Origin: a virus
IMG/VR virus record: IMGVR_UViG_3300021961_010701
Location: 1 to 46,182 of that record
Length of the DNA stretch: 46,182 nt
Direction: 5' to 3' (one strand)
This document shows positions 16,393 through 24,062 of this stretch, one piece after another. The notes beneath the pieces were generated by a model. The model did no database searches. It was not told the DNA's origin and worked only from the letters and a program-made list of their open reading frames with translations. The first letter of the stretch is position 1. Every line of letters starts with the position of its first letter. The translations under genes were made by a program, and so were the position numbers.

Positions 16393-16414
16393 CCATTATA
16401 TTGGGTTATAATGG
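16393..16414. repeat. AT-rich inverted repeat after the FG-GAP lipoprotein gene
   Basis: CCATTATA and TATAATGG are separated by six bases, so each strand carries a TATAAT. It lies between the lipoprotein stop and the small membrane-protein gene. It could be a weak hairpin or contain a -10 element; no good -35 box is found on either strand. Confidence 0.35.
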
Positions 16415-16423
16415 TATATTAAT

Positions 16424-17755
16424 TTAAAAACTAAATTCGTGTGCTGAAACTCGAGTAACGCCATCCGCTCGCCAAGCATGTTCTCTAATCAGATAAAATA
16501 CACCACTGGGTCCACGAGCAAGAACTGCTTGCCCACCGCCATCACCTTCGTTGATTATTGACTTTAGTTCCGCCCTAGCAGTATTCGCGAATCGACCATC
16601 TGACGATTGCCGCAGTAGGGTGGCGTGTTTATAGTTTGTTCCCCAGTACGGGATGCTAGTAAATAAATCCACTCGTCCGTCGTAATTGAAATCTCTAAAC
16701 TCCGGAAAGTAACCAACCATGCTGCTTACATCAAATCCCACCCTAACTGAATCTGTTACATCCTCAAATACACCACCACCATTGTTTTTTAAAAACTGGA
16801 TTTCACTAACATTGGCATAAGTGTCAACATTGTTTGCTCTATTACTAAACACCACTACATCCAGTTTTCCGTCGTTATTAAAATCAACGGCCCTGGCGCG
16901 AATATCATGGCTTGAACGATAGTCTGTTGGATCAGCAAAGATTGTGTCCAATCGAGGGCTGGGCAGTATTGTGGTTAAGCTAAACCCAATGGTTTTTGAG
17001 ATGTCATTTATGGTCAGGCTGTACAGCTTTGTGTCGTTGATACCATCAGTTGCTCCATCCGTAACAATTGCCTGTACAGTCCCGTCACCTAAAAAGTCCC
17101 CCGCTGCGATACCCGAACTTCCTGCCATACCTTGGTATTCGATAAGCCCAGTAGCTGAACCTAGGTACTGAGGAGAACTAGAGGAATAGGCAGCCACCAG
17201 CACATCATCAAAGCCATCCTTGTTGGCGTCAACGCAGGTCACACCGTGCTGCCAAGTTTGCACGGGCAGTTGAACTTTCGTAAACGTCCCGCCTTGGTTT
17301 ATCAGGGCGTATGGATGCACTGGATGATTCATATCTGTGTACGCAGATAAAAAGACATCAACACGACCGTCGCCATTGAAGTCCCCAAAGCAAACGTCGC
17401 CGACACCTTCAACTTCGTTGCTAGTACCGGGCAACCACCTGCTGGTTAGTTCCTTGAAAACCCCAGCCTCCCAGCCCAGGATATGCACAGAGGTGTTGCT
17501 GTAGTTTGCTGGTGTGTTTGGCCCCGTTTCAAATGCGGCAAAAAATATTTCATCAATGCCATCTCCGTCAAAGTCTTTAGCATAAATGAAACTAACCGGA
17601 CTGCTCATGGTTGTGCCGTCTCGGTAGTAGTTGAAGTTAATCGATTGGATTCTAGTATTCGCCGCATTAACTGCAACATCGGGACTGCTAGAACCACCGC
17701 CACCACAACCAATTAAGGTTAAAACTGCAACTGCTATAATCCCAGTAACCTTCAT
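16424..17755 (-). CDS. FG-GAP/VCBS-repeat lipoprotein
   Basis: A 443-residue secreted lipoprotein. The signal peptide ends at the lipobox L-I-G-C (C17), followed by a Gly/Ser linker. At least five calcium-binding FG-GAP-like units follow (D-F-D-G-D-G-I-D, D-F-N-G-D-G-R-V-D, D-A-N-K-D-G-F-D-D, D-F-N-N-D-G-K-L-D, D-F-N-Y-D-G-R-V-D), spread over the chain as in a beta-propeller of the integrin-alpha type. The phage would place a calcium-binding propeller on the host outer membrane during infection. Receptor masking or superinfection exclusion is an inference. A neighbouring entericidin-like lipoprotein lies upstream. Confidence 0.8.
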   Translation of the reverse strand: MKVTGIIAVAVLTLIGCGGGGSSSPDVAVNAANTRIQSINFNYYRDGTTMSSPVSFIYAKDFDGDGIDEIFFAAFETGPNTPANYSNTSVHILGWEAGVFKELTSRWLPGTSNEVEGVGDVCFGDFNGDGRVDVFLSAYTDMNHPVHPYALINQGGTFTKVQLPVQTWQHGVTCVDANKDGFDDVLVAAYSSSSPQYLGSATGLIEYQGMAGSSGIAAGDFLGDGTVQAIVTDGATDGINDTKLYSLTINDISKTIGFSLTTILPSPRLDTIFADPTDYRSSHDIRARAVDFNNDGKLDVVVFSNRANNVDTYANVSEIQFLKNNGGGVFEDVTDSVRVGFDVSSMVGYFPEFRDFNYDGRVDLFTSIPYWGTNYKHATLLRQSSDGRFANTARAELKSIINEGDGGGQAVLARGPSGVFYLIREHAWRADGVTRVSAHEFSF

Positions 17756-17766
17756 TGGTTGCTCCG

Positions 17767-17785
17767 TTACGCCTTTGCGGCGTAA
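17767..17785 (-). promoter_or_regulatory. Intergenic hairpin between two lipoprotein genes
   Basis: TTACGCC and GGCGTAA form a perfect 7-bp stem with a 5-base loop in the 36-base gap between the entericidin-like and FG-GAP lipoprotein genes. No T-run follows on the minus strand, so it may stabilise or process the mRNA rather than end it. Confidence 0.4.
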
Positions 17786-17791
17786 ATTTAG

Positions 17792-17914
17792 TTAAATTTT
17801 CTTAATGTATTCGCCGACTTTGCCCAGGTCTTGAGCGGCACCCGAAACTGCGCCACCAATTGTGCCACAACCTGCCAAAGTTGCCAATACCAATATCAAC
17901 ATAAGTTTTTTCAT
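17792..17914 (-). CDS. Entericidin-like small lipoprotein
   Basis: A 40-residue ORF. The signal peptide MKKLMLILVLATLAGC ends in the lipobox L-A-G-C, and the mature part is C-G-T-I-G-G-A-V-S-G-A-A-Q-D-L-G then a Lys-rich tail. Length and the small, Gly/Ala-rich amphipathic mature peptide resemble the EcnA/EcnB entericidins, a bacteriolytic lipoprotein and its antidote. It sits beside another phage lipoprotein gene. Whether it weakens or protects the envelope is unknown. Confidence 0.6.
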   Translation of the reverse strand: MKKLMLILVLATLAGCGTIGGAVSGAAQDLGKVGEYIKKI

Positions 17915-17917
17915 TGC

Positions 17918-17977
17918 TCAACTCCAAAATGTTCCAATTACCCAAAAAACCAATAGCATTGTAAATACATCCATCAT
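17918..17977 (-). CDS. 19-residue hydrophobic microprotein (tentative)
   Basis: The start codon overlaps the stop of the 76-residue gene (ATGA) and the peptide MMDVFTMLLVFWVIGTFWS is one membrane span. It ends 3 bases before the entericidin-like start. Position and ATGA coupling support translation, but the length is too short to be confident. Confidence 0.3.
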   Translation of the reverse strand: MMDVFTMLLVFWVIGTFWS

Positions 17978-18204
17978 TTAATTCCGAAATGACTCTTAAT
18001 AATCTCAGCACAATCAGCAGCACTATTACTGCCAAATTGACTAAACTTTAAAATAGTTTGAGAATGTTGCGTACACAATCCAGCACATTCCCGCACAATC
18101 AACTCGGCGAACTTTTCAAGTGCTACTAATGCGCTAGGATGAAAAGGTTTGCCCGCATCAATACCATATGCCTGTTCAGCAAGTTCTTTAATTTGTTTGT
18201 TCAT
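17974..18204 (-). CDS. Small phage protein of unknown function
   Basis: A 76-residue helical protein with F-A-E-L-I-V-R-E-C-A near the middle. This pattern is frequent in small phage proteins of unknown function. Its start overlaps the upstream stop (ATGA). Confidence 0.6.
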   Translation of the reverse strand: MNKQIKELAEQAYGIDAGKPFHPSALVALEKFAELIVRECAGLCTQHSQTILKFSQFGSNSAADCAEIIKSHFGIK

Positions 18205-18431
18205 ACTGCCTCTAGTTGATCTTCATCATTAATACGAACAAACACCTTGTCATGTGCGAGTCCGGTTTTGCTGTCACCGCTGGGATATTGATAAGTGTAG
18301 CAAAACTCTCCACCATTGGTTACACCAACAAAATTTGCCCCAATAATAAGACGGTCTTTTTCTTTAATCAAGGGTTGCAAATGGACGGAAGAAAGATTTG
18401 CACACCTGGTAATAGCATTAGCTGTAATCAT
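18201..18431 (-). CDS. Small phage protein of unknown function
   Basis: A 76-residue protein with alternating strands and a charged C-terminus, and no recognised motif. It overlaps the gene upstream by 14 bases and the gene downstream by 4, as part of a compact minus-strand set transcribed from the 19150 promoter. Confidence 0.55.
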   Translation of the reverse strand: MITANAITRCANLSSVHLQPLIKEKDRLIIGANFVGVTNGGEFCYTYQYPSGDSKTGLAHDKVFVRINDEDQLEAV

Positions 18432-18648
18432 TTATTGATTTCCTTTTATCTGCGTTTTCATTCTCAATCTCATTCATCACAATCTTATTGTGCTCAATGA
18501 TAGCGTCAGTTCTTTTACCACAACGATTTACCACATCCGAATCACCATTAGGATAGAATATGCATGTTTCATAAATTCCATTGATCATAACCGTAGATAT
18601 ACCAACACCATTTGCTAATTCGGTATAACCAATTCTATAACTATCCAT
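18418..18648 (-). CDS. Small phage protein of unknown function
   Basis: A 76-residue protein from ATG 18648; the frame could also open at TTG 18654. The N-terminal half is strand-rich (S-T-V-M-I-N-G-I-Y-E-T-C-I-F-Y) and the C-terminal half charged and helical. No motif. Confidence 0.5.
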   Translation of the reverse strand: MDSYRIGYTELANGVGISTVMINGIYETCIFYPNGDSDVVNRCGKRTDAIIEHNKIVMNEIENENADKRKSINDYS

Positions 18649-18661
18649 ATTCAAGTTCTAA

Positions 18662-18946
18662 TTAATATTGATGATAGATAACCATATGATCTACTGTGGG
18701 GATATCACCCAGTGGGCGATAGACTTGTTGCTCACCATCCCACTGGTCTTGGTCAAATAGGACGTCGTGCTCGTTAACTGGAACAAAGCGAACTTCCTTA
18801 CCCGTCTTTTCGCTACGAACAAAAAACGTAGGGGGCATACCCATGTACTCAGAAGCCAGCTTCAGCACCTTACGAGTTTTATCGTACTCACAATTCCTAA
18901 GGCCAACTGTGGGAATACATTTACGATCAAAAGGTCCGTTTGCCAT
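18662..18946 (-). CDS. Small phage protein of unknown function
   Basis: A 94-residue protein starting MANGPFDRKC, with AAGGAG before ATG 18946. No recognised domain. It follows the 51-residue ORF in the operon driven by the copied promoter. Confidence 0.6.
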   Translation of the reverse strand: MANGPFDRKCIPTVGLRNCEYDKTRKVLKLASEYMGMPPTFFVRSEKTGKEVRFVPVNEHDVLFDQDQWDGEQQVYRPLGDIPTVDHMVIYHQY

Positions 18947-18961
18947 TTCAAACTCCTTCAG

Positions 18962-19117
18962 TTAGATATTGCAGGCTTTAAAAAAGCGATCAACATCAAA
19001 ATTACTATTAGTTTCTTGGCATGCAGATGCCACAGCACAAGCCGCCTGCAACCTAGCATGAGGATCCATGATAGCATTGATGTATTTGACTAATGCTACA
19101 AAGTGTTTACGGGGCAT
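18962..19117 (-). CDS. 51-residue small protein behind a copied promoter
   Basis: A small ORF starting MPRKHFVALVKYIN and rich in Ala and Cys in the middle. The leader with GGAG and the promoter upstream are nearly identical to those of the gene at 19441-19713, which strongly supports translation here. Function unknown; early expression is likely. Confidence 0.65.
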   Translation of the reverse strand: MPRKHFVALVKYINAIMDPHARLQAACAVASACQETNSNFDVDRFFKACNI

Positions 19118-19179
19118 TTTGAACTCCTGTTCTGTTACGCTATGTCAATATTATAGCAAAATGGGAATTATTAGTCAAC
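19115..19179 (-). repeat. Promoter-leader cassette, copy A
   Basis: These 65 bases cover start codon, Shine-Dalgarno, leader and promoter. They match 19711-19775 at all but two positions (19162/19758 and 19173/19769). Confidence 0.9.
19150..19178 (-). promoter_or_regulatory. Sigma70-type promoter, copied family member 2
   Basis: Minus strand TTGACT (19173-19178), 17-base spacer, TATAAT (19150-19155). It drives the 51-residue gene and the small genes downstream. Confidence 0.8.
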
Positions 19180-19190
19180 CTTTTGGTATT

Positions 19191-19439
19191 TTACAACGGC
19201 AAGCGAACAATGACTGCATCACGAAAATGTTGATGTAACTCAATAGGGCGATCTGTCCGTTTGACGGTACAGGTATAGCCCGCCTTTTCTACGAATTTCT
19301 TAATGTCCTCAATCATGCTAAAATCTGTGCGATCCTTTGCATAGCATTTGACGGTATGACATTTGGCATAGCGGTTGGTGAAAATCGTCTTGCGACCATG
19401 CAGTTGCATAACCTTACGAACAACAAGTGTATCACGCAT
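19191..19439 (-). CDS. Small basic phage protein of unknown function
   Basis: An 82-residue protein starting MRDTLVVRKVMQLHG, chosen because ATG 19439 follows the upstream stop by one base with GGAG just before it. It is rich in Lys, Arg and Cys (K-C-H-T-V-K-C). No domain recognised; a nucleic-acid role would be a guess. Confidence 0.6.
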   Translation of the reverse strand: MRDTLVVRKVMQLHGRKTIFTNRYAKCHTVKCYAKDRTDFSMIEDIKKFVEKAGYTCTVKRTDRPIELHQHFRDAVIVRLPL

Positions 19440-19440
19440 T

Positions 19441-19713
19441 TTAGGCGCTCCAGTATGTTTCAGAACTGGGCGAGCAGTAGTAGGGCGTGTCATAACGCTC
19501 CCGAAACTCCCGTCCGCCCATTAGGTTTTTACGAGTGACATAAGTCTCAAACACTTCAACAATAAACCCCAGTTTTCGCTTGCCTTCGGCAACCGCCTGA
19601 ATGTAATCTTTGGTGCTGGGGGCAAAATCTTCTTTTGCGTACAGACGGCGACCTTCTTTGGTACGCTTGTCAGCACGATACAGCTCTAAGGTATATTCGA
19701 CTAATTGGGACAT
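19441..19713 (-). CDS. Small phage protein of unknown function
   Basis: A 90-residue charged, helical protein, first behind the second copy of the promoter-leader cassette. No known motif. Confidence 0.6.
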   Translation of the reverse strand: MSQLVEYTLELYRADKRTKEGRRLYAKEDFAPSTKDYIQAVAEGKRKLGFIVEVFETYVTRKNLMGGREFRERYDTPYYCSPSSETYWSA

Positions 19714-19775
19714 TTTGAACTCCTGTTCTGTTACGCTATGTCAATATTATAGCAAAACGGGAATTATTGGTCAAC
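19711..19775 (-). repeat. Promoter-leader cassette, copy B
   Basis: Near-identical partner of 19115-19179 (63 of 65 bases). Confidence 0.9.
19746..19774 (-). promoter_or_regulatory. Sigma70-type promoter, copied family member 3
   Basis: Minus strand TTGACC (19769-19774), 17-base spacer, TATAAT (19746-19751). Confidence 0.8.
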
Positions 19776-19804
19776 TGTGTTGTTTTTACGCAACACTCAA
19801 AATA

Positions 19805-19972
19805 TCACTTTTTTAGGGGTTTTTCCAGGGCAGCAATTTTGCCCGAGTATGATCGGCCCGAGCGATGAATCAAGCCTGTTTTAGTGTAGGTGATAGTGCC
19901 ACCCGATGATGATGGAATTGTGACTTCGTGCAAAGGAGTTGTCTTTTTAGTGCTGCCAGTGGTAAGAAACAT
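19805..19972 (-). CDS. 55-residue basic small protein
   Basis: A small ORF starting MFLTTGSTKKTTPLHEV, Ser/Thr-rich then Lys-rich at the C-terminus (A-L-E-K-P-L-K-K). It stands alone 30 bases behind the strongest promoter of the window (TTGACA-17-TATAAT), which supports expression. Function unknown. Confidence 0.55.
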   Translation of the reverse strand: MFLTTGSTKKTTPLHEVTIPSSSGGTITYTKTGLIHRSGRSYSGKIAALEKPLKK

Positions 19973-20002
19973 GTGAATTCCAGATTTTGTTGAACAGCGT
20001 TA

Positions 20003-20031
20003 ATTATACGAAAAAACGATTTATTTGTCAA
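20003..20031 (-). promoter_or_regulatory. Consensus sigma70 promoter
   Basis: Minus strand TTGACA (20026-20031), 17-base spacer, TATAAT (20003-20008): both boxes perfect. It drives the 55-residue gene. Confidence 0.85.
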
Positions 20032-20038
20032 CTATACT

Positions 20039-20629
20039 TTATCGTTTTTCCACAATAGTATCAATTAGCCCATAATCAAGTGCTTCCTGTGCGGACATAA
20101 ATGTGTCCCGATCCATATCGCGTTCAAAATCTGCATAGGTTTTGCCCCGACTGTTATGCTTAACATACAGTTCGGTCAACTGCTTTTTCATGTGCATGAT
20201 TTCTTTGTAGCTGATTTCAATGTCACTGGCCATACCGCGGGCGCTGCCACTGGGTTGGTGAATCATATGCCGTGCGTGGGGCAACATAAGTCGTTTGCCC
20301 GGTGCTCCTGCTTGCGCCAGAAAACTGCCCATACTGCATGCTTGCCCAATCACAATGGTGCTAACATCGCATTTGATAAAATTCATAGTATCATAAATGC
20401 TCATGCCCGCTGTAATCACGCCTCCGGGACTGTTGACGTAAAATAGGATATCAGCGTCAGGATTTTCGCTTTCCAAAAACAGCATCTGTGCCACAATCAA
20501 GCTGGCGCTGTGATCACTTACTTCGGTGTCAAGCATAACAATACGGTCTTTTAGCAAACGGCTGTAGATGTCATAACTCCGCTCGCCCTTAGACGTTTGC
20601 TCAATAACCATTGGGATCAAATGTGGCAT
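20039..20629 (-). CDS. clpP: ClpP protease subunit 1
   Basis: A full-length ClpP of 196 residues. The nucleophile S99 is in G-Q-A-C-S-M-G-S, H124 in H-M-I-H-Q-P-S-G, and D171 in E-R-D, giving an intact catalytic triad. The handle helix and the Y-V-N-S-P-G-G oxyanion strand are present. It should form a tetradecameric peptidase that works with ClpX; the phage also encodes ClpX (43561-44766). It has its own promoter (20670-20698) and AGGA before ATG. It may pair with the divergent ClpP at 22330. Confidence 0.92.
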   Translation of the reverse strand: MPHLIPMVIEQTSKGERSYDIYSRLLKDRIVMLDTEVSDHSASLIVAQMLFLESENPDADILFYVNSPGGVITAGMSIYDTMNFIKCDVSTIVIGQACSMGSFLAQAGAPGKRLMLPHARHMIHQPSGSARGMASDIEISYKEIMHMKKQLTELYVKHNSRGKTYADFERDMDRDTFMSAQEALDYGLIDTIVEKR

Positions 20630-20669
20630 GTTTAGTTCCTTAAATTAGATAAACAGTAAAATATGCGTG

Positions 20670-20698
20670 ATTATAGCACGGTTCCGCAGGGTAGTCAA
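20670..20698 (-). promoter_or_regulatory. Sigma70-type promoter of clpP
   Basis: Minus strand TTGACT (20693-20698), 17-base GC-rich spacer, TATAAT (20670-20675). Confidence 0.75.
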
Positions 20699-20761
20699 TG
20701 CAGTGATTTGCTCATATGTGCTCAATTGTGATAAGTATTATACTTAACCAAAGAAACTTTC

Positions 20762-22333
20762 ATGCGTGATATTTTAAACTTACTTAATGACATCATTACC
20801 GAAGCTAATCTGAGTGCCAGTGAAATGCCTCCAAAAAAGATGTCTGCATTTAAAAATCCTAAGACTGGACAATTGCTCACTAGGCAAGAATTGTTTTTAT
20901 GGAAAGTTATTAATAGTAGTCCATTCAAGCTCAAAGATGGCGGCAACGAAGTAACTATCGATCCAAAAGAAGCACCTACTGTTAGAAATTGGTTAGCACA
21001 AGGCATGCCCTCGCCTATTACATTAAGAACTACTGACGGTAATGTTGTAAAAAATACATCACTACAAAAAACAGTAGAATTTGGTAGTAAAGAAGCTGAA
21101 CAAATTAAAATCAAAGGTTCTGACGTTTTTGGATCCGAAGATACCGATGTTACAGATTTCGGAAATGCAATTGAAAATATATTATCAGTAGGCGGTTTCC
21201 CAGCCATGGATATGTATGACGCAATTGCAAATAGTAAGCAAATTGCAGAATTAGGAAAAGTCGGGCAAGCGGTAGTAGCAATGGCCAAACAAATTACACA
21301 AGGCCAAGTACCCACAATCCCTACAGGATTGTCCGATCAAGAAGTTAAGGCCATTGAACTGTATGCATCGGAATATTTAGGTGTGCTAGGTTTAATTTCA
21401 GGCACGGTACCGTTTAAGCAAGGCAATCGCGCAGACTTTGATAATTTTATTGGCACTGATCTTGGCTCGATGATTATGTATTTCCCTAAAAGTGTCAGTA
21501 ATCCATTAGCTGATAGTTTTAGTGTTACCAATGATGCCACTGGACATAGTATTAAAATCTCCAGTAAGGCTGCCGGCAAAGGTGCGCCACCGAGCTTAAC
21601 ATCAATTAAATTACCAGATGATGTAAGAAAAAAATATCCCGAAGCTGCTGAGTTTCTTGATAGCGCACAGGATCCTAGTGTGAGCACATTTGCGCAGCCT
21701 TTCAAAATGGTTAATTCCATGTACGAGATTAATCCTGGGAATGTACCCAAAGAATATGTGCCACTATTGCCGTTCAGCGATGAGTTAATTAACGCATTAG
21801 AATCTACAGTTAAATCTAACAAGCCAATGCCAGCTAAAATCATGTCTGTATTCAACAAGCGTCTGAGCGACAAAGTTGAAAACTCTGACAATACTGACGG
21901 GGGTAAGGCATGGTATGCAGTTACTACAGACATTATTAATGCAGTAAACAAAGGATCGGCTGTACCTAATTTAAGAGCAGCATTAATCGAAAGTTTAGGC
22001 TATAATTTTGTTCAGCTTTACACAAATGTAAAAAATGGTAAGTTGGTTACTGAAGCATTTTGGCCGGCCAAACTAAACGGCGAAGTTAAACTTAAAACCA
22101 AAGGATCAGCAGCTGATCCCAAAAAGGGAAAACTTAGTGTGGAAATTAGCCCGGGCAAAGAAAGTGCCAATGTTGAAATAGGTAGTCGGGCAGCTAGTGA
22201 ACCTACTACTGCTGCTAAAGCATCCGCAGATGATTTAGATACTCAACTATCCAAGAGAAGTGACATCAAAGCATCAGGATTGCCTAAGCCACTGGGCACT
22301 GAAAAAACACTAGGTCGCAAGCGCCAGCGTTAA
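20762..22333 (+). CDS. Large phage protein of unknown function between the clpP genes
   Basis: A 523-residue protein, the only plus-strand gene between 16 and 25.9 kb. Residues about 1-120 are helical (D-I-L-N-L-L-N-D-I-I-T-E-A), residues about 230-280 hold S-I-K-I-S-S-K-A-A-G-K-G-A-P-P-S, and the last 100 residues are a disordered Ala/Ser/Lys-rich tail ending G-R-K-R-Q-R. The D-S-F...I-S-S-K region could resemble a PD-(D/E)xK nuclease core, but I cannot confirm it. Its TAA overlaps the stop of the converging clpP2 gene. It could be a structural or DNA-processing protein. Confidence 0.7.
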   Translation: MRDILNLLNDIITEANLSASEMPPKKMSAFKNPKTGQLLTRQELFLWKVINSSPFKLKDGGNEVTIDPKEAPTVRNWLAQGMPSPITLRTTDGNVVKNTSLQKTVEFGSKEAEQIKIKGSDVFGSEDTDVTDFGNAIENILSVGGFPAMDMYDAIANSKQIAELGKVGQAVVAMAKQITQGQVPTIPTGLSDQEVKAIELYASEYLGVLGLISGTVPFKQGNRADFDNFIGTDLGSMIMYFPKSVSNPLADSFSVTNDATGHSIKISSKAAGKGAPPSLTSIKLPDDVRKKYPEAAEFLDSAQDPSVSTFAQPFKMVNSMYEINPGNVPKEYVPLLPFSDELINALESTVKSNKPMPAKIMSVFNKRLSDKVENSDNTDGGKAWYAVTTDIINAVNKGSAVPNLRAALIESLGYNFVQLYTNVKNGKLVTEAFWPAKLNGEVKLKTKGSAADPKKGKLSVEISPGKESANVEIGSRAASEPTTAAKASADDLDTQLSKRSDIKASGLPKPLGTEKTLGRKRQR

Positions 22334-22905
22334 TGCGCTAGTATTGATATTTCGTCGCAGATGTTGAGGCGTTTAGCGTCTTCGGCCGACAGCCAAACAT
22401 CATGTGGGGGCAATAGGTTTGCACGTATGCCTTCCTCGTCGAGTCCCGTACACTCTTTATAGTATTCGATCATCCGAGCTTGAGTCAACTCATACTCTTT
22501 CATGGTGGCAAATAGTTCGTGTACTTTGCCTTCGTTGTACCAAGAAAACTGATGGCTTAGTATTGAAGTGTTGGGCGTTAGCACTCGTCGTCCCGGCGTG
22601 CCTGCTAGAAAAATCAGGAGTCCCGAACTGGCAATCATGCCCAGTCCCACGGTTTTGATTGGAATTGTACTGCTTCGCATAACGTCAATTAGGGCAAAAG
22701 CATCTTGCATGGCACCGCCTTCGGAGCAGACCATTAGAAGCAATTCTTTGCGTCGACGTTTGCTAACATAATTTTCATGTAAAATCCACTCAATTGCAGG
22801 TTTAACTGTTTCGGGATCAATTTCCCCCATTAGCACAAACATGCCGTTATCGGCCAGTGCTTGGGTGTGAGTTTGAACAAATTCTGATTCTTGTTGTGCG
22901 GCCAT
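22330..22905 (-). CDS. clpP2: ClpP-like protease subunit 2
   Basis: A 191-residue ClpP-fold protein. V-C-S-E-G-G is the oxyanion strand, S93 in G-M-I-A-S-S-G is the predicted nucleophile and H118 lies in I-L-S-H-Q-F. By alignment with ClpP1, the position of the catalytic Asp (E-R-D) is L-L-P-P-H-D-V-W-L-S-A with Leu there, so the triad may use another acid or be weak. Phage ClpP homologues with this ending are known. It may form mixed rings with ClpP1 or process capsid proteins. Stop overlaps the converging gene. Confidence 0.82.
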   Translation of the reverse strand: MAAQQESEFVQTHTQALADNGMFVLMGEIDPETVKPAIEWILHENYVSKRRRKELLLMVCSEGGAMQDAFALIDVMRSSTIPIKTVGLGMIASSGLLIFLAGTPGRRVLTPNTSILSHQFSWYNEGKVHELFATMKEYELTQARMIEYYKECTGLDEEGIRANLLPPHDVWLSAEDAKRLNICDEISILAH

Positions 22906-22933
22906 GATAATTTAATTTTAGTGAGTAATCAGT

Positions 22934-22962
22934 ATTATACTACTGAATGCAAAAATCTACAA
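22934..22962 (-). promoter_or_regulatory. Probable promoter of clpP2
   Basis: Minus strand TATAAT (22934-22939) with TTGTAG 17 bases upstream (22957-22962). Confidence 0.45.
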
Positions 22963-22993
22963 TTACTTATGGCCAAATTGGCCGTTCGTTAAA

Positions 22994-24061
22994 TTAACAA
23001 TCGCCTGCGCGAACTACTGTTATTTTAACCTGATCTAGTTCTGCAGGGGGCACTGAACTTAGATTAACGTAGTGATTAAATCGCTTGACTTTTTGCCCGT
23101 CGATAGCTAGTTGCTGACTGTTAGGTACAGTTACGTAATGCCAAGGAGCATATCCATTGAGTCTATCTAATTCATTATATATTAAACATTGTTTGTAACG
23201 TTCTTGCCCACTAATGTCTAAAACTGATAGCCTAATTGTTGGCCGGCTACCGACTATTTCACGTTGTATGAGATTGCGAGCATTTACATCGTCAAACCAT
23301 GCTACAGCATTTGGAGCAAATCCTTTTTTGATTACAGTGATTTCGGCTGCATAATTGGCACAACCCGGGAACCGCCCACAATCGGGACGCTGATTTATAC
23401 GCTTAATAGCTTCACTGATGCTGTCAAGATAGTGCTGATTCCAGCCGAGATAAAAAGCCACTTCCAGTTGCCCGTTGCGATGGTTGTCCATAAACACCTG
23501 TGTTTTTTCCAGGCGTATGTCGAACGCACGAGCAGGGAAATCAGCCAATACAGACTTGAGAAGTCGATCGCCTGACGAACGTTCATGTTTCAGCGTTTCC
23601 AACTGGGCACTAATGCGTCCGCCTTCAACGTGCCCGGCGGCTGCCGAACGGTTTAACAATCGATTGGCCAAGCGGCTGTGCTTGACCCAGATTTTCATCT
23701 TAACTTGGACACGCCCGTCATACTCTTGTTGTTCAACAATTTCAAAACGATCCACATAGCCCGAAGCGTAAGTAATGATCTCATCGCGAACCATATGACT
23801 GTTTCGGACTTCAGTTTCACTGCTGACTACAGTTCCAACCGCATGCTCAACTGCCAGCCTAAATCCCTGGTGGCGTGCTTGATCTAGTGTTGCACCTTCA
23901 CCAACAACTTCAACGTACAGTACCTTTTCAGACCGTTCATATATCCACTGCACTACACTAATGCCAACTGACCAGGGCACAGTGAAAAATACACTGGCAC
24001 TGGTAGCTGATGTGGTTAATGCCAGTGAAACAGTCGCTGCGGCAAGCAGACGCCTAACCAT
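22994..24061 (-). CDS. FlgT-like secreted protein
   Basis: A 355-residue exported protein. The signal peptide spans residues 1-22 (R-R-L-L-A-A-A-T-V-S-L-A). Residues about 48-130 (V-E-V-V-G-E-G-A-T-L-D-Q-A-R, A-V-G-T-V-V-S-S-E-T, I-T-Y-A-S-G-Y-V-D) match the N-terminal domain of FlgT, a periplasmic flagellar-basal-body ring protein. The remainder has no recognised domain; several Cys residues could form disulfides. It is one base downstream of an LPP20-type lipoprotein gene, the family of FlgP, which in vibrios works with FlgT at the outer membrane. Envelope location is firm, the flagellar link is inference. Confidence 0.65.
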   Translation of the reverse strand: MVRRLLAAATVSLALTTSATSASVFFTVPWSVGISVVQWIYERSEKVLYVEVVGEGATLDQARHQGFRLAVEHAVGTVVSSETEVRNSHMVRDEIITYASGYVDRFEIVEQQEYDGRVQVKMKIWVKHSRLANRLLNRSAAAGHVEGGRISAQLETLKHERSSGDRLLKSVLADFPARAFDIRLEKTQVFMDNHRNGQLEVAFYLGWNQHYLDSISEAIKRINQRPDCGRFPGCANYAAEITVIKKGFAPNAVAWFDDVNARNLIQREIVGSRPTIRLSVLDISGQERYKQCLIYNELDRLNGYAPWHYVTVPNSQQLAIDGQKVKRFNHYVNLSSVPPAELDQVKITVVRAGDC

Positions 24062-24062
24062 G

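Noticed and set aside
20722-21951. Two minus-strand ORFs of about 200 residues
   Set aside because: They are antisense to the 523-residue protein and show reversed codon composition.
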